DNA of 64,000 bases from Neptuniibacter sp048548695. GTDB taxonomy: Bacteria > Pseudomonadota > Gammaproteobacteria > Pseudomonadales > Balneatricaceae. Of this stretch, positions 34,665 through 43,194 are shown piece by piece. The translations under genes and the position numbers were made by a program. The DNA lies in assembly GCF_048548695.1 (NCBI RefSeq), contig NZ_JBLYIF010000002.1; one strand, written 5' to 3'. Below the pieces are notes generated by a model. That model made no database searches. It was not told the origin of the DNA and worked only from the letters and a program-made list of their open reading frames with translations. Every line of letters begins with the position of its first letter. Position 1 is the first letter of the stretch.

Positions 34665-35672
34665 ATGTCCCTATCAGATGTTAATCCGATCCATCGAATC
34701 AATGAACTTTACTGGGGTTTTGCCATTTCTCGTGCCATCCATGTGGCGGCTAAACTGGGAATTGCCGATCATGTGACGGCAGGCGGTACCTCGGTAAATA
34801 ACATAGCTGCCAGCACTAACCTGAACCAAGATCGGCTGTATCGCCTGATGCGGCTGCTGGCGTCCTATCAGATTTTTGCTGAAACGGAGAAAGGGGTGTT
34901 TGTGCCAACGCCATTATCCGATGTGCTCACGACGGCAGGAGATAACTCGGTGCGGGATGCTGCGCACTTAGTGACGAAGTCGATGTGGGAAGCGTACGGT
35001 CATTTGGAGCATAGTATTCAGACTGGTGAAGATACCTATACTGAGCTGTTTGGCAAAGGGGTGTTTGAGTACCTGGATGAACATGCTCATGAAAGCGAAC
35101 AATTTTCCCGTGCCATGCATAACTATGCTGAATTGGAAAATCCATTGATCGCTGAGTCTTGCCCGTTGCAACAAGCTGTTAATGTGGTGGATGTAGGGGG
35201 TGGGCAGGGCGGTTTTCTGGATGAATTGCTCGAGGCTCATAAACACATTAGCGGTCTGCTATTTGATCAGCCGCATGTCGTGGCTGATGTGAACCCTACA
35301 GCAAGAGAGTCTGAGCGTTTTGCTATAGTCGGCGGCAGTTTTTTTGACGCAGTACCGTCTGGCGCCGATGCATATTTCTTGAAACGCATACTGCATGACT
35401 GGAATGATGATGATTGCTGTAAAATTCTGAGTAGCGTCAAGGCGGCAATGAAAACAGACAGCCGGATTTTCGTGATAGATGCCATTGTACCGGCCGGGAA
35501 TGTGCCGCACTTCTCCAAAGATCTTGAAGCATTTTTGCTGACCTGGGGTGGTCAGGAGCGTGACCGGGACGAATTTGAGCAGCTGTTCGCTCGGGTGGGA
35601 TTGCAGCTGGCTTCAGTGATAGAAACGCCTACCGCATTGTCGATACTGGAGGTGAAGCTGGCGTCGCAGTAA
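34665..35672 (+). CDS. SAM-dependent O-methyltransferase (plant COMT-like family)
   Basis: The 335-residue protein has a winged-helix dimerisation domain (about 5-95; AAKLGIADHVTAGGTSVNNI) and a methyltransferase core with SAM loop VVDVGGGQGGF and catalytic-type His in LKRILHDWNDDDC. This family O-methylates small aromatic or polyketide-like molecules and carotenoid hydroxyls; the substrate cannot be inferred because no biosynthetic genes adjoin it. I use the ATG at 34665; a start at 34575 would add 30 residues without family support. Shine-Dalgarno is poor. The AT-rich upstream region hints at horizontal acquisition. Confidence 0.85.
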   Translation: MSLSDVNPIHRINELYWGFAISRAIHVAAKLGIADHVTAGGTSVNNIAASTNLNQDRLYRLMRLLASYQIFAETEKGVFVPTPLSDVLTTAGDNSVRDAAHLVTKSMWEAYGHLEHSIQTGEDTYTELFGKGVFEYLDEHAHESEQFSRAMHNYAELENPLIAESCPLQQAVNVVDVGGGQGGFLDELLEAHKHISGLLFDQPHVVADVNPTARESERFAIVGGSFFDAVPSGADAYFLKRILHDWNDDDCCKILSSVKAAMKTDSRIFVIDAIVPAGNVPHFSKDLEAFLLTWGGQERDRDEFEQLFARVGLQLASVIETPTALSILEVKLASQ

Positions 35673-35876
35673 GTTTGATGTTGGTCCTGGTCCTAGACCT
35701 GTGGTCAGGGGCAGGACTGGCTTCTCTTCGTTATGCCTTTAAGGTCGGACACAGCTTTTTTTAGCGTTCCTTCTGTTTAACAGCTATTCCCGTTTTATAA
35801 TGGTCTATTACTGGCGGTGATCATGATGTTGGTCCCTGAGGTCAGATCAGGCGTAATTTTCGGGAGCGTGTGAAAT

Positions 35877-36299
35877 ATGTTTATGCTGGATTATAAACAA
35901 CCCAGTTGGTGGCTCTGGTTACTGACGGTTATCTGCCTGGGGGCTGGGGTGGCCGGTTATAGCCTTGGTTTTAAGCTGGCGATGGCGCTGACAGTAGTAC
36001 AGGTATTCTATTTTACCTATCAAGAACAGGATCTGCTGGCATTTCCGGTTCAGGTACGGATGGTGTATCTGCTGTTGCTGGTGGTCTGCTGGCAGGAGCC
36101 GTTCCAGTGGTTATTCTGGCTGCCATTGCTCGGTACCACCGTCCAACTGGTTTTTGGTTACTGCTTGCTGGCGCGTTGTCTGTCGTTGCTGCCCGGCAAT
36201 CGATGGGAACCTATCAGTACCGACCTGCTTCGTCGTACCTTTCTCACGCCGCCTCAACGGGGTAATGTGATGCAGGGCCTACCTTCAGATTCGGTCTGA
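35877..36299 (+). CDS. Membrane protein of unknown function
   Basis: The 140-residue product has three or four predicted helices (WWLWLLTVICLGAGVAGYSL; LAMALTVVQVFYF; VYLLLLVVCW; FWLPLLGTTVQLVFGYCLLA) and a polar tail. CGGGAGCG lies upstream of the ATG. I do not recognise the family with certainty. It is followed 10 bp later by greB and may be cotranscribed. Confidence 0.72.
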   Translation: MFMLDYKQPSWWLWLLTVICLGAGVAGYSLGFKLAMALTVVQVFYFTYQEQDLLAFPVQVRMVYLLLLVVCWQEPFQWLFWLPLLGTTVQLVFGYCLLARCLSLLPGNRWEPISTDLLRRTFLTPPQRGNVMQGLPSDSV

Positions 36300-36309
36300 G
36301 TCAGTGGTC

Positions 36310-36789
36310 ATGAAAACCAATTTAATCACCCGGGCCGGTTATGAGCAGTTACGGCAAGAGCTGGATGATCTGTGGCGTAAAGAGCGACCGGACACCACCC
36401 AGAAGGTTGCCTGGGCCGCCAGTCTGGGTGATCGCAGTGAAAATGCGGATTACCAGTATAATAAGAAACGTCTGCGCGAGATTGATCGCCGTATCCGTTA
36501 CCTGCGTAAGTGCCTTGATCACCTGAAAATCGTTGATTACGCCCCTGAGCAGGCAGGGCGTGTATTTTTTGGTGCCTGTGTGGAAGTTGAAAATGAGGCG
36601 GGAGATACACGGCGGTTTCGTATTGTCGGTTATGACGAGATCTTTGATCGTAAAGACTATATCTCCATTGATTCACCCATGGCCCGTGCTCTGCTGAAAA
36701 AATCCGTGGGGGATGAGGCCTTAGTGTGCACCCCGAAAGGCGAAACCTACTGGTATGTTAATGCGATCAGCTACCCGGAGAATCCGTGA
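36310..36789 (+). CDS. greB: GreB, transcription elongation factor
   Basis: GreB binds the RNA polymerase secondary channel and stimulates cleavage of backtracked RNA. The 159-residue protein has the N-terminal coiled coil with TRAGYEQLRQELDDLWRKER, the acidic tip motif SLGDRSENADYQYNKK, and the C-terminal domain (FGACVEVENEAGDTRRFRIV). DRSENADY and overall length match GreB rather than GreA. I use the ATG at 36310; an upstream GTG at 36304 adds two residues. Confidence 0.95.
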   Translation: MKTNLITRAGYEQLRQELDDLWRKERPDTTQKVAWAASLGDRSENADYQYNKKRLREIDRRIRYLRKCLDHLKIVDYAPEQAGRVFFGACVEVENEAGDTRRFRIVGYDEIFDRKDYISIDSPMARALLKKSVGDEALVCTPKGETYWYVNAISYPENP

Positions 36790-36894
36790 ATTGTCCCGGC
36801 GCGGTGTCGTGCAGCCTGTATTGTCGGGTAAAGAGTGAGCGTCCTCCGCCGATAATCTGGTGACCAGTGCAACTCCTGCCTCAGATCAGATTGA

Positions 36895-37341
36895 GTGAAT
36901 CCTGCAGTGCCCATAAGAACTGAACTCATAGAGCAGCGTATCGATGGCTTGACTGTCGATTTAGGCCCCGCCGTACAGAGTGGTAATGGTGCGCGCTTCT
37001 TTATGTTGCTTAGTCTGATCGCTTCGAATCAAACCATGCTGCGACCCGAAACCGCTACCGCCGGGCAGGGTGAGTTTACGCTGCCACCAATGGCGCTGAA
37101 TTATCCGGTACAGGATGAGATCTACAGCCCGGCTGTGGCCGAGCGATTTAATCAGGCAGTGCATCAGGGGTTTGGTGGTGATTTTGCTTATCTGAACAGC
37201 TATCTTGGCGCAGTCAGTGAGCGGCCAGTCATGCGGACAGCCAATTTGACTCAGGGCATGCAGGAGCCGATGTTACAGGCGGGACAGCTAATGACCGCTG
37301 AAGTTGAGCAGTCACGGCAATCGTGGATTGCAGCTGCCTGA
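36895..37341 (+). CDS. Hypothetical protein, 148 residues
   Basis: The start is uncertain: GTG at 36895 or GTG at 36907. The product is soluble without clear motifs; it contains FFMLLSLIASNQTML, DFAYLNSYLGAVSERP and a helical C-terminus. I do not recognise a family; its shape resembles the small VC2046/SO_2500-type proteins, but that is a weak impression. It abuts the convergent gene at 37342 with no gap. Coding is supported by a long open frame and codon pattern like its neighbours. Confidence 0.6.
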   Translation: MNPAVPIRTELIEQRIDGLTVDLGPAVQSGNGARFFMLLSLIASNQTMLRPETATAGQGEFTLPPMALNYPVQDEIYSPAVAERFNQAVHQGFGGDFAYLNSYLGAVSERPVMRTANLTQGMQEPMLQAGQLMTAEVEQSRQSWIAAA

Positions 37342-37728
37342 CTAGTTGGTATGCCACTGAATTTGGGTGGTTTCGTCGTTTTCTACTTTCCACCATTCGT
37401 CAGGATCATCTCCCTCTTGCCAGCCGCTGGCGATACAGCGAATCTGCGTTGCGAGTGCCTGTGCGGCATCTTGGGCACAATCCAGATCGGTTGCCCAGGG
37501 TGTGCAATCAGCATCGAACCATACGCTGGTCCAGGCTTTGCCTACGACTTTTTCGTTTACCATGACAGGCACTGACTGACCGGCAAATATTGCCTGGTAA
37601 TGACAGATCGTACCCTGGGTTTTACCTGTTGTGAGTTGCTCCGCGCGGGCTTTTAGCCAGGCTTCAATCTGTTCGAGTGAGCAATGCTTGATATAGATTT
37701 CGATATCGGGGTGGCGGTCAGTGGTCAT
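37342..37728 (-). CDS. Hypothetical protein, 128 residues
   Basis: A small acidic cytoplasmic protein (EIYIKHCSLEQIEAWLKARA near the start, DDPDEWWKVENDETTQIQW at the end). I do not recognise the family. It overlaps the upstream membrane-protein gene by 11 bp and is the last gene of the dapC-led operon. No signal peptide or membrane helix is present. Confidence 0.72.
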   Translation of the reverse strand: MTTDRHPDIEIYIKHCSLEQIEAWLKARAEQLTTGKTQGTICHYQAIFAGQSVPVMVNEKVVGKAWTSVWFDADCTPWATDLDCAQDAAQALATQIRCIASGWQEGDDPDEWWKVENDETTQIQWHTN

Positions 37729-37993
37729 CTTTTTTACTCACAAAATGCAGCAGGCGAAATACACTCAGGCTGAGGTAACCGGTGGCGGCCAGTATGCTGC
37801 CCAGTGCCGCGATGATCAAGCCAAGCAGGGCCATTAGCTCTTGACTGAGGGAACTGGCCAGCATGAATTCTGCGACAACCAATGCCGCCATGCCTAAGGC
37901 AAATAGTGCAAAGCCGATGCCGAGTAAGGCTAAGTTTCGCCGCGGGTCATGGACTCTGCGCTCGAGCCAGCGGCGCCAGAATGCCGCTTTCAT
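37718..37993 (-). CDS. Small two-helix membrane protein
   Basis: The 91-residue protein has two hydrophobic segments (LALLGIGFALFALGMAALVV and LMALLGLIIAALGSILAATG) and a basic N-terminus (ERRVHDPRRN). Function unknown. Its ATG overlaps the rlmA stop by 4 bp (ATGA), indicating translational coupling, and it overlaps the following gene by 11 bp. Confidence 0.75.
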   Translation of the reverse strand: MKAAFWRRWLERRVHDPRRNLALLGIGFALFALGMAALVVAEFMLASSLSQELMALLGLIIAALGSILAATGYLSLSVFRLLHFVSKKDDH

Positions 37994-38820
37994 CGGCGCT
38001 GGAACCAGCCCAGGTTAACGTCCAGCGTCAGCTGCAAAGTGTCTCTCTCCATCAAGCGTTGGCGGGCTTCAGGTTTCAGGCGCTGGCCGTGAGGGGTCAT
38101 GGCTAGTAACTCACTAATTGCTTCGCTTCCCTGTAGCGTGAACTCGGCTTGTACCGGGTTGATGGCGCGGGTTTCGAAGGTGGACTCTAACAGGGACGCC
38201 GCATCCAATACGGAATCATGTACTTCGTCATAGATCAGTTCCCGCAGTTGTCGCAGGTGATTGGCACCCGGCCATGCAACCAGTAAATTACCACCAGGCT
38301 TTAGCGGGCGGGCCAACGCATCAGGCAGTATCCGGCTGAACAGCAGCAATGCCAAATCAAGGCTGTGGGGTGCGATGGGTATATCGACCGCCGAGGCAAC
38401 CAGCCATTGAATCTCCCGACTGCGCTGGCAGGCGGCTTTAATGGCATGTTTGGAGATATCCAGCCCGGCCAACGCGAGTGGTCGCTGGGCCGTGGCAAAG
38501 TATTGCGCCAATCGCTGGGTGTAATAACCTTCACCGCAGCCTACATCCAGCACCTGTGGCTCTGGCTGGTCAGCCAGAATGTCGGCAGTCAGCAGGTTGA
38601 TGGCGTCGGACAGGGGCTGATAGTAACCACGGTCAAGAAATAATCGCCGTGCCTGCACCATGGCCTGATTATCGCCGGGATCGCGACTGCGTTTTTTTTG
38701 CACCAGCAGCAGGTTGTAATAGCCTTGCCGGGCAGCATCAAAGCTGTGTCCTGCAGCACAGGTCAGTTGGCCTGGTTGTGTCGAAAGCCGGTCCTGGCAG
38801 ACAGGGCATTGTAGTTGCAT
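37990..38820 (-). CDS. rlmA: RlmA, 23S rRNA (guanine-745 N1)-methyltransferase
   Basis: RlmA methylates G745 of 23S rRNA in Gram-negative bacteria. The 276-residue protein has the N-terminal zinc finger (QCPVCQDRL and LTCAAGHSFD), the family phrase GYYNLLLVQKKRSRDPGDN, and the SAM motif VLDVGCGEGYYT at about 92-103. It lies 4 bp after dapE in the same operon. Length and finger match RlmA(I). Confidence 0.94.
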   Translation of the reverse strand: MQLQCPVCQDRLSTQPGQLTCAAGHSFDAARQGYYNLLLVQKKRSRDPGDNQAMVQARRLFLDRGYYQPLSDAINLLTADILADQPEPQVLDVGCGEGYYTQRLAQYFATAQRPLALAGLDISKHAIKAACQRSREIQWLVASAVDIPIAPHSLDLALLLFSRILPDALARPLKPGGNLLVAWPGANHLRQLRELIYDEVHDSVLDAASLLESTFETRAINPVQAEFTLQGSEAISELLAMTPHGQRLKPEARQRLMERDTLQLTLDVNLGWFQRR

Positions 38821-38824
38821 GGTG

Positions 38825-39973
38825 TTAACCGGCCTTGGTCAGCAGGCGAGCCAGGATGTTTTCATACAGGCCGGAAAGCGTATCCAGATTTTCACAGCTC
38901 ACTCGTTCATCCACTTTATGAATGGTGGCATTGATGGGGCCAAGCTCGACAACCTGTGCCCCGGTGGGGGCAATAAAGCGACCGTCGGAGGTGCCACCTG
39001 AGGTGGACAGCTCGGTCTCCCGGCCGGTGATAGCACGAATGGCGGATTCACAGGCATCTACCAGATCACCACGTGGTGTCAGGAAAGGGTTACCGGACAG
39101 GGTCCAGTCAATACCCCACTCAAGCTGGTGTTTGTCGAGGATGTCGCGTACCCGGTTTTTCAGTTCATCCGCGGTTACCTCAGTGGAAAAGCGGAAGTTG
39201 AACAGTATCTCGACATCACCCGGCACGACATTGGTGGCACCCGTACCTGCATTGATGTTGGAAATCTGAAAGCTGGTGGGGGGGAAGAACTCATTGCCAT
39301 CATCCCAGATTTCAGTGGATAACTCGGCCAACGCCGGTGCGGCCATATGGATCGGATTTTTCACCAGATGTGGATAGGCGACATGACCCTGTACGCCGTG
39401 AATAACCAATTTGCCGCCGAGAGAGCCGCGGCGACCATTCTTAATCACATCACCGACTTGGCTGGTGCTGGATGGTTCGCCAACGACGCACCAGGTAATT
39501 TTTTCGTTGCGGGCTTCAAGGTGTTCGACCACCCGCACGGTGCCATTGACCCAGGGGCCTTCTTCATCACTGGTAATCAATAGAGCGATAGACCCGTCAT
39601 GCTCAGGATGATTTGCAATAAAACGCTCCAGAGCAGTGATGAAAGCCGCTAGGCTGCCTTTCATATCAGCGGCGCCACGGCCGCACAGCATGCCTTGATC
39701 AATCAGGGCTTCAAATGGGGGGTACTGCCAGTTCTTTTCCGGACCGGTGGGGACTACATCTGTATGGCCGGCAAAACAAAACAGCGGGCCGCTATCGCCA
39801 CGTCGAGCCCAAAAGTTAGAGACCTCTTCAAATGGTAGCCGCTCGATTTTAAAACCGAGGGCTTCCAGGCGTTCGATCATCAACTCCTGACAACCCGCAT
39901 CTTCAGGTGTCACCGAGCGTCGATTGATCAGCTCCATGGCCAGTTCAATGGTGGCGGAATGGGGGTGTGACAT
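38825..39973 (-). CDS. dapE: DapE, succinyl-diaminopimelate desuccinylase
   Basis: DapE removes succinate from N-succinyl-LL-diaminopimelate in lysine and peptidoglycan synthesis. The 382-residue dinuclear zinc enzyme shows FAGHTDVVPTGP (first metal ligand and catalytic Asp), GRGAADMKGSLAAF, TSDEEGP (Glu pair) and SGGTSDGRF. Length is typical. The gene is in an operon with dapC and dapD, placing three successive pathway steps together; dapD lies 65 bp upstream. Confidence 0.98.
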   Translation of the reverse strand: MSHPHSATIELAMELINRRSVTPEDAGCQELMIERLEALGFKIERLPFEEVSNFWARRGDSGPLFCFAGHTDVVPTGPEKNWQYPPFEALIDQGMLCGRGAADMKGSLAAFITALERFIANHPEHDGSIALLITSDEEGPWVNGTVRVVEHLEARNEKITWCVVGEPSSTSQVGDVIKNGRRGSLGGKLVIHGVQGHVAYPHLVKNPIHMAAPALAELSTEIWDDGNEFFPPTSFQISNINAGTGATNVVPGDVEILFNFRFSTEVTADELKNRVRDILDKHQLEWGIDWTLSGNPFLTPRGDLVDACESAIRAITGRETELSTSGGTSDGRFIAPTGAQVVELGPINATIHKVDERVSCENLDTLSGLYENILARLLTKAG

Positions 39974-40038
39974 GCTCGGTTTCCTTTCTTTTCAGTGCAG
40001 GTAATAACGCCGCATAACCGTGTTATGCGGCGGTAGGC

Positions 40039-41070
40039 TTAGTTGTGTTTGTGTAGTTCGCTGTTCAGCTCGATCGCGGTTTTATTGGTTTTCACCTCAA
40101 TGCGACCGGACTGTGAGTTACGGCGGAACAGTAGATCTGGTTTGCCTGCCAGGTCAGCTGCTTTGATGGTGCCGACGGTTTTGCCGTGGTCATCCAGCAG
40201 GGTGACTTTGGAACCGGCAGTGACATACAGGCCAGCTTCAAGTGTGCAGCGATCACCCAGAGGCAAGCCCAGGCCTGCGTTAGCACCGATCAGACAATTT
40301 TCACCTACAGAGATGATCTCTTTGTTGCCACCAGACAGGGTACCCATGGTAGAGCAGCCACCGCCCAGGTCAGAACCGTCACCGACGATGACCCCTGCAG
40401 AAATACGGCCTTCAACCATGCTGACACCCATGGTGCCGGCATTGAAGTTGATGAAACCTTCGTGCATTACAGTAGTGCCCTCACCAACATGCGCGCCCAG
40501 ACGAATACGGGTGGCATCGCCAATACGAATGCCGGCCGGCACCACGTAATCGGCCATTTTCGGGAATTTGTCTACAGAGTTAACTCCCAGAATGCGTCCC
40601 TGGGCACGCGCAGCAAGCTGACGTTTGGGCAGATCTTCCAGCGCAATAGCACCTTCATCGGTCCAGGCAACGTTAGGTAGCAGGCCGAAAATGCCGCTCA
40701 GGTTGATACCATGCGGTTTGACCAGACGCTGGGACAGCAGAGTCAGTTTCAGGTAAGCCTCGGCAGTGCTGGCAGGCTCAGCATCGGTTTCCAGCAGGCA
40801 TACCAGAACGGTCTGTGAGGTACCGCTAAGGGTTTCAATGATTTCGGCCTGCGCCTCAGCATCCACGGATAGAAACGCAGCTTCCAGGGCCTTTAGCTGA
40901 GCGTTGTTCAGTTCGACGCACTGGTTGCCGCCCTTATAATCAACGACACCGGCTACAGCATCAACCAGAGCCTGGTCAGCGTTCAGCAAGGGGGCGTGGT
41001 AGTAAACTTCCAGCAGAGTGCCAGAGGATGATTTAGTCCCTACACCCAGACCAAATGCAAAATTCGCCAT
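40039..41070 (-). CDS. dapD: DapD, tetrahydrodipicolinate N-succinyltransferase
   Basis: DapD succinylates tetrahydrodipicolinate, the first step of the succinylase branch. The 343-residue protein is the long Pseudomonas-type form with a left-handed beta helix (RIGDATRIRLGAHVGEGTTV, GRISAGVIVGDGSDLGGGCS, NCLIGANAGLGLPLGDRCTL). It differs from the 274-residue enterobacterial DapD. GGAGAG lies before the ATG. It follows the Spx-like gene in the operon. Confidence 0.97.
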   Translation of the reverse strand: MANFAFGLGVGTKSSSGTLLEVYYHAPLLNADQALVDAVAGVVDYKGGNQCVELNNAQLKALEAAFLSVDAEAQAEIIETLSGTSQTVLVCLLETDAEPASTAEAYLKLTLLSQRLVKPHGINLSGIFGLLPNVAWTDEGAIALEDLPKRQLAARAQGRILGVNSVDKFPKMADYVVPAGIRIGDATRIRLGAHVGEGTTVMHEGFINFNAGTMGVSMVEGRISAGVIVGDGSDLGGGCSTMGTLSGGNKEIISVGENCLIGANAGLGLPLGDRCTLEAGLYVTAGSKVTLLDDHGKTVGTIKAADLAGKPDLLFRRNSQSGRIEVKTNKTAIELNSELHKHN

Positions 41071-41117
41071 GTTTCTCTCCAGATATTGTCAATAATTCAG
41101 TTATTCTTGTGCGCACT

Positions 41118-41462
41118 TCACAGCAGAGATGCTGCATAGTCGTCGGGTTTGAAACCCACTTTTACGCCGGTATCTGTCACCAGTACCGGACGTTTAATCA
41201 TTGCCGGATGTGTCAACAGCAGTGCTTCGACGTTTGCGGCACTGAGGTTATCCTTGACCGCATCGGGTTGCTGCCGCCAGGTGGTGCCGCGTTTATTCAG
41301 CAGTGTTTCCCAGCCGAGGGTGTTGCACCACTGGCCAAGCAGTGCTGCGTCTAAACCGTCTTTTCTGAAATCGTGGAAACGGTATTCAATATCCTGTTGT
41401 TCCAGCCATCGGCGGGCTTTCTTTACTGTGTCGCAGTTGTGGATGCCATACAGTGTGACCAT
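41118..41462 (-). CDS. ArsC/Spx-like thioredoxin-fold protein (YffB type)
   Basis: The 114-residue protein has the ArsC-family fold: LYGIHNCDTVKKARRWLEQQ with a single N-terminal Cys, RFHDFRKDGLD, and the cis-Pro segment IKRPVLVTDTGVKVGFKPDD. YffB-type members are glutathione-dependent thiol proteins of unknown role and are not arsenate reductases by default. The ATG lies 2 bp after the dapC stop, indicating tight coupling. The same insertion between dapC and dapD occurs in Pseudomonas, which supports a real but unknown link. Confidence 0.88.
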   Translation of the reverse strand: MVTLYGIHNCDTVKKARRWLEQQDIEYRFHDFRKDGLDAALLGQWCNTLGWETLLNKRGTTWRQQPDAVKDNLSAANVEALLLTHPAMIKRPVLVTDTGVKVGFKPDDYAASLL

Positions 41463-41464
41463 GT

Positions 41465-42676
41465 TCAGGCTCCCGTGTCTGTCAGACTTTCTACATAGCG
41501 GCGGATGCGCTGCGCCCCTTCGACACATTCATCCAGCGTGGCAACTAATGCCATACGCACGTATCCGGCGCCTGGCAGGATGCCTTCGGTTTCCCGGGAC
41601 AGGTAACGGCCGGGTAGTACCGTAACATGCTGAGTGGCAAACAGATCGCGTGCGAATATGTCATCTGCAATCGGTGTTTTTGCCCATAGGTAAAAGCTGG
41701 CATCGGGATATTGCACATCCATTACCGGAGACAGAATGTCGATCACGGCTTTGAATTTCTCCCGGTAAAAACGGCGGTTTTCCTCAACATGGTTTTCATC
41801 ATTCCAGGCGGCGATGGATGCCAGTTGGTGCTGAATCGGCATGGAGCAACCATGGTAGGTGCGATACGCCAAAAACGGTGCCAGTAGCCGGGCGTCACCG
41901 GCCACGAATCCGGAGCGCAGACCGGGCAGATTGGATCGCTTGGACAAGCTATGCATGACAATGCAGTTACGGTAATCATCACGACCCAATTCCGCGCAGG
42001 CCTGTAGTAGGCCAACGGGTTTTTGATCCGGTTGCAGGTAAATTTCTGAATAGCATTCGTCTGAGGCAATGATGAAATCGTATTTATCAGACAGGGCAAT
42101 CAGCTGTTTCAGTGTGGCCAGGTCTGTCACTGCGCCGGTAGGGTTGCCCGGTGAACAGAGAAACAATAACTGACAACGCTGCCAGACGGCTTCCGGTACC
42201 GCATCATAGTCGGGCACGAAGTTGTTCTCAGCCAGGCAGTTCAGGTAGTAAGGTTCTGCGCCGGCCAGATATGCCGCCCCTTCATAGATCTGATAAAAGG
42301 GGTTGGGTGATACCACCAGCGGTTGGCCTTCCCGGTTAATAGCGGCCTGGGTGAATGCAAAAATCGCCTCGCGGGTACCGTTTACCGGCAGTACGTTATC
42401 GTCTGCTGTCAGGCTGCCAGGGGTCAGTTGAAAACGACGGGTGCACCAGTCGGCTATCGTCTGTCTTAATTCCGGCAGCCCTTTGGTGGTGGGGTAATTG
42501 GCCAGACAGTTAATATTATCGAGTAGTGTCTGGGCAACAAATGCCGGTGAGGCGTGTTTAGGTTCACCAATGGACAGAGCGATATGCGGCAGGTCGGCCG
42601 GCGGATTAATACCCGCTTTGAGTTCGCCCAGTTTTTCAAACGGATAGGGTTGTAACAGACTTAGTTCACGATTCAT
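41465..42676 (-). CDS. dapC: DapC, succinyldiaminopimelate transaminase
   Basis: DapC is a PLP aminotransferase that converts N-succinyl-2-amino-6-ketopimelate to the diamino form. The 403-residue class I aminotransferase shows LSIGEPKHASPAF, CSPGNPTGAV and the PLP Lys in HSLSKRSNLPGLRSGF, with the conserved Arg near SFYLWAKTP. It begins with the family sequence LLQPYPFEKLGEL. As first gene of the operon with dapD and dapE, DapC function is better supported than that of a general aspartate aminotransferase. Confidence 0.93.
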   Translation of the reverse strand: MNRELSLLQPYPFEKLGELKAGINPPADLPHIALSIGEPKHASPAFVAQTLLDNINCLANYPTTKGLPELRQTIADWCTRRFQLTPGSLTADDNVLPVNGTREAIFAFTQAAINREGQPLVVSPNPFYQIYEGAAYLAGAEPYYLNCLAENNFVPDYDAVPEAVWQRCQLLFLCSPGNPTGAVTDLATLKQLIALSDKYDFIIASDECYSEIYLQPDQKPVGLLQACAELGRDDYRNCIVMHSLSKRSNLPGLRSGFVAGDARLLAPFLAYRTYHGCSMPIQHQLASIAAWNDENHVEENRRFYREKFKAVIDILSPVMDVQYPDASFYLWAKTPIADDIFARDLFATQHVTVLPGRYLSRETEGILPGAGYVRMALVATLDECVEGAQRIRRYVESLTDTGA

Positions 42677-42724
42677 GCTGATTGGCTACCACGTGCATCA
42701 ATTTGGATCGGTTGAAGGGCGGAA

Positions 42725-42753
42725 AGTATAGCGGATTAGTGAAATTGGATTAA
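42725..42753 (-). promoter_or_regulatory. Possible sigma-70 promoter of the dapC operon
   Basis: On the minus strand, TTAATC (42753-42748), a 17-bp spacer and TATACT (42730-42725) precede dapC by about 50 bp. The -10 is good, the -35 weak. Confidence 0.4.
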
Positions 42754-42843
42754 GTCCTGTTTTTGAGCCACGCTTAAGGATGTATGACTACGCCGCCAGT
42801 CAAGGTGTGCGGTAATGCCCAAGTAAGCGGGCAGGAGTCGGTT

Positions 42844-43194
42844 ATGGGAATTGAACGTCGCATAGATCAGCGCATCGGCAGTGAAATTCCGGCCGAGGCG
42901 GAGTGTGCTTTTGGCCCCTCGCCCTATGTCACCATCACCAATATCAGTCGCGACGGTTTGCAACTGGAGGGTAATGGCCAGTTGGTTGAGATGCGTCCGG
43001 CTGTGCATGGCACGCCGCTGGAATTGACGGTGCATTTTGGCCTGTCCGGTCAGCCGGTACATTTCCACTGTCGAGCCATGTATCGTCAGGCACTGGATAA
43101 TGATCGCAGCCGCCTGGGTTTACGCATCCTCAGTGCTGACCCCGTGTCTTCAGCCCGATTGCAGGACTTTGTCTCTGACCACAGGTTTATCTGA
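42844..43194 (+). CDS. PilZ-domain cyclic-di-GMP-binding protein
   Basis: The 116-residue protein is a single PilZ domain: the RxxxR switch is in ERRIDQRIGS near the N-terminus and the second motif is NISRDGLQL, both needed for cyclic-di-GMP binding. The ATG at 42844 follows AGGAG, whereas an upstream ATG at 42784 lacks one and would add 20 unconserved residues. It overlaps the convergent RND pump gene by 8 bp. Target unknown; motility or envelope control is likely. Confidence 0.82.
   Translation: MGIERRIDQRIGSEIPAEAECAFGPSPYVTITNISRDGLQLEGNGQLVEMRPAVHGTPLELTVHFGLSGQPVHFHCRAMYRQALDNDRSRLGLRILSADPVSSARLQDFVSDHRFI

Noticed and set aside
41118..41462. Arsenate reductase as the function of the ArsC-like gene
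   Set aside because: Only the general ArsC fold is seen and no other arsenic genes are present; YffB/Spx-like is a better fit.
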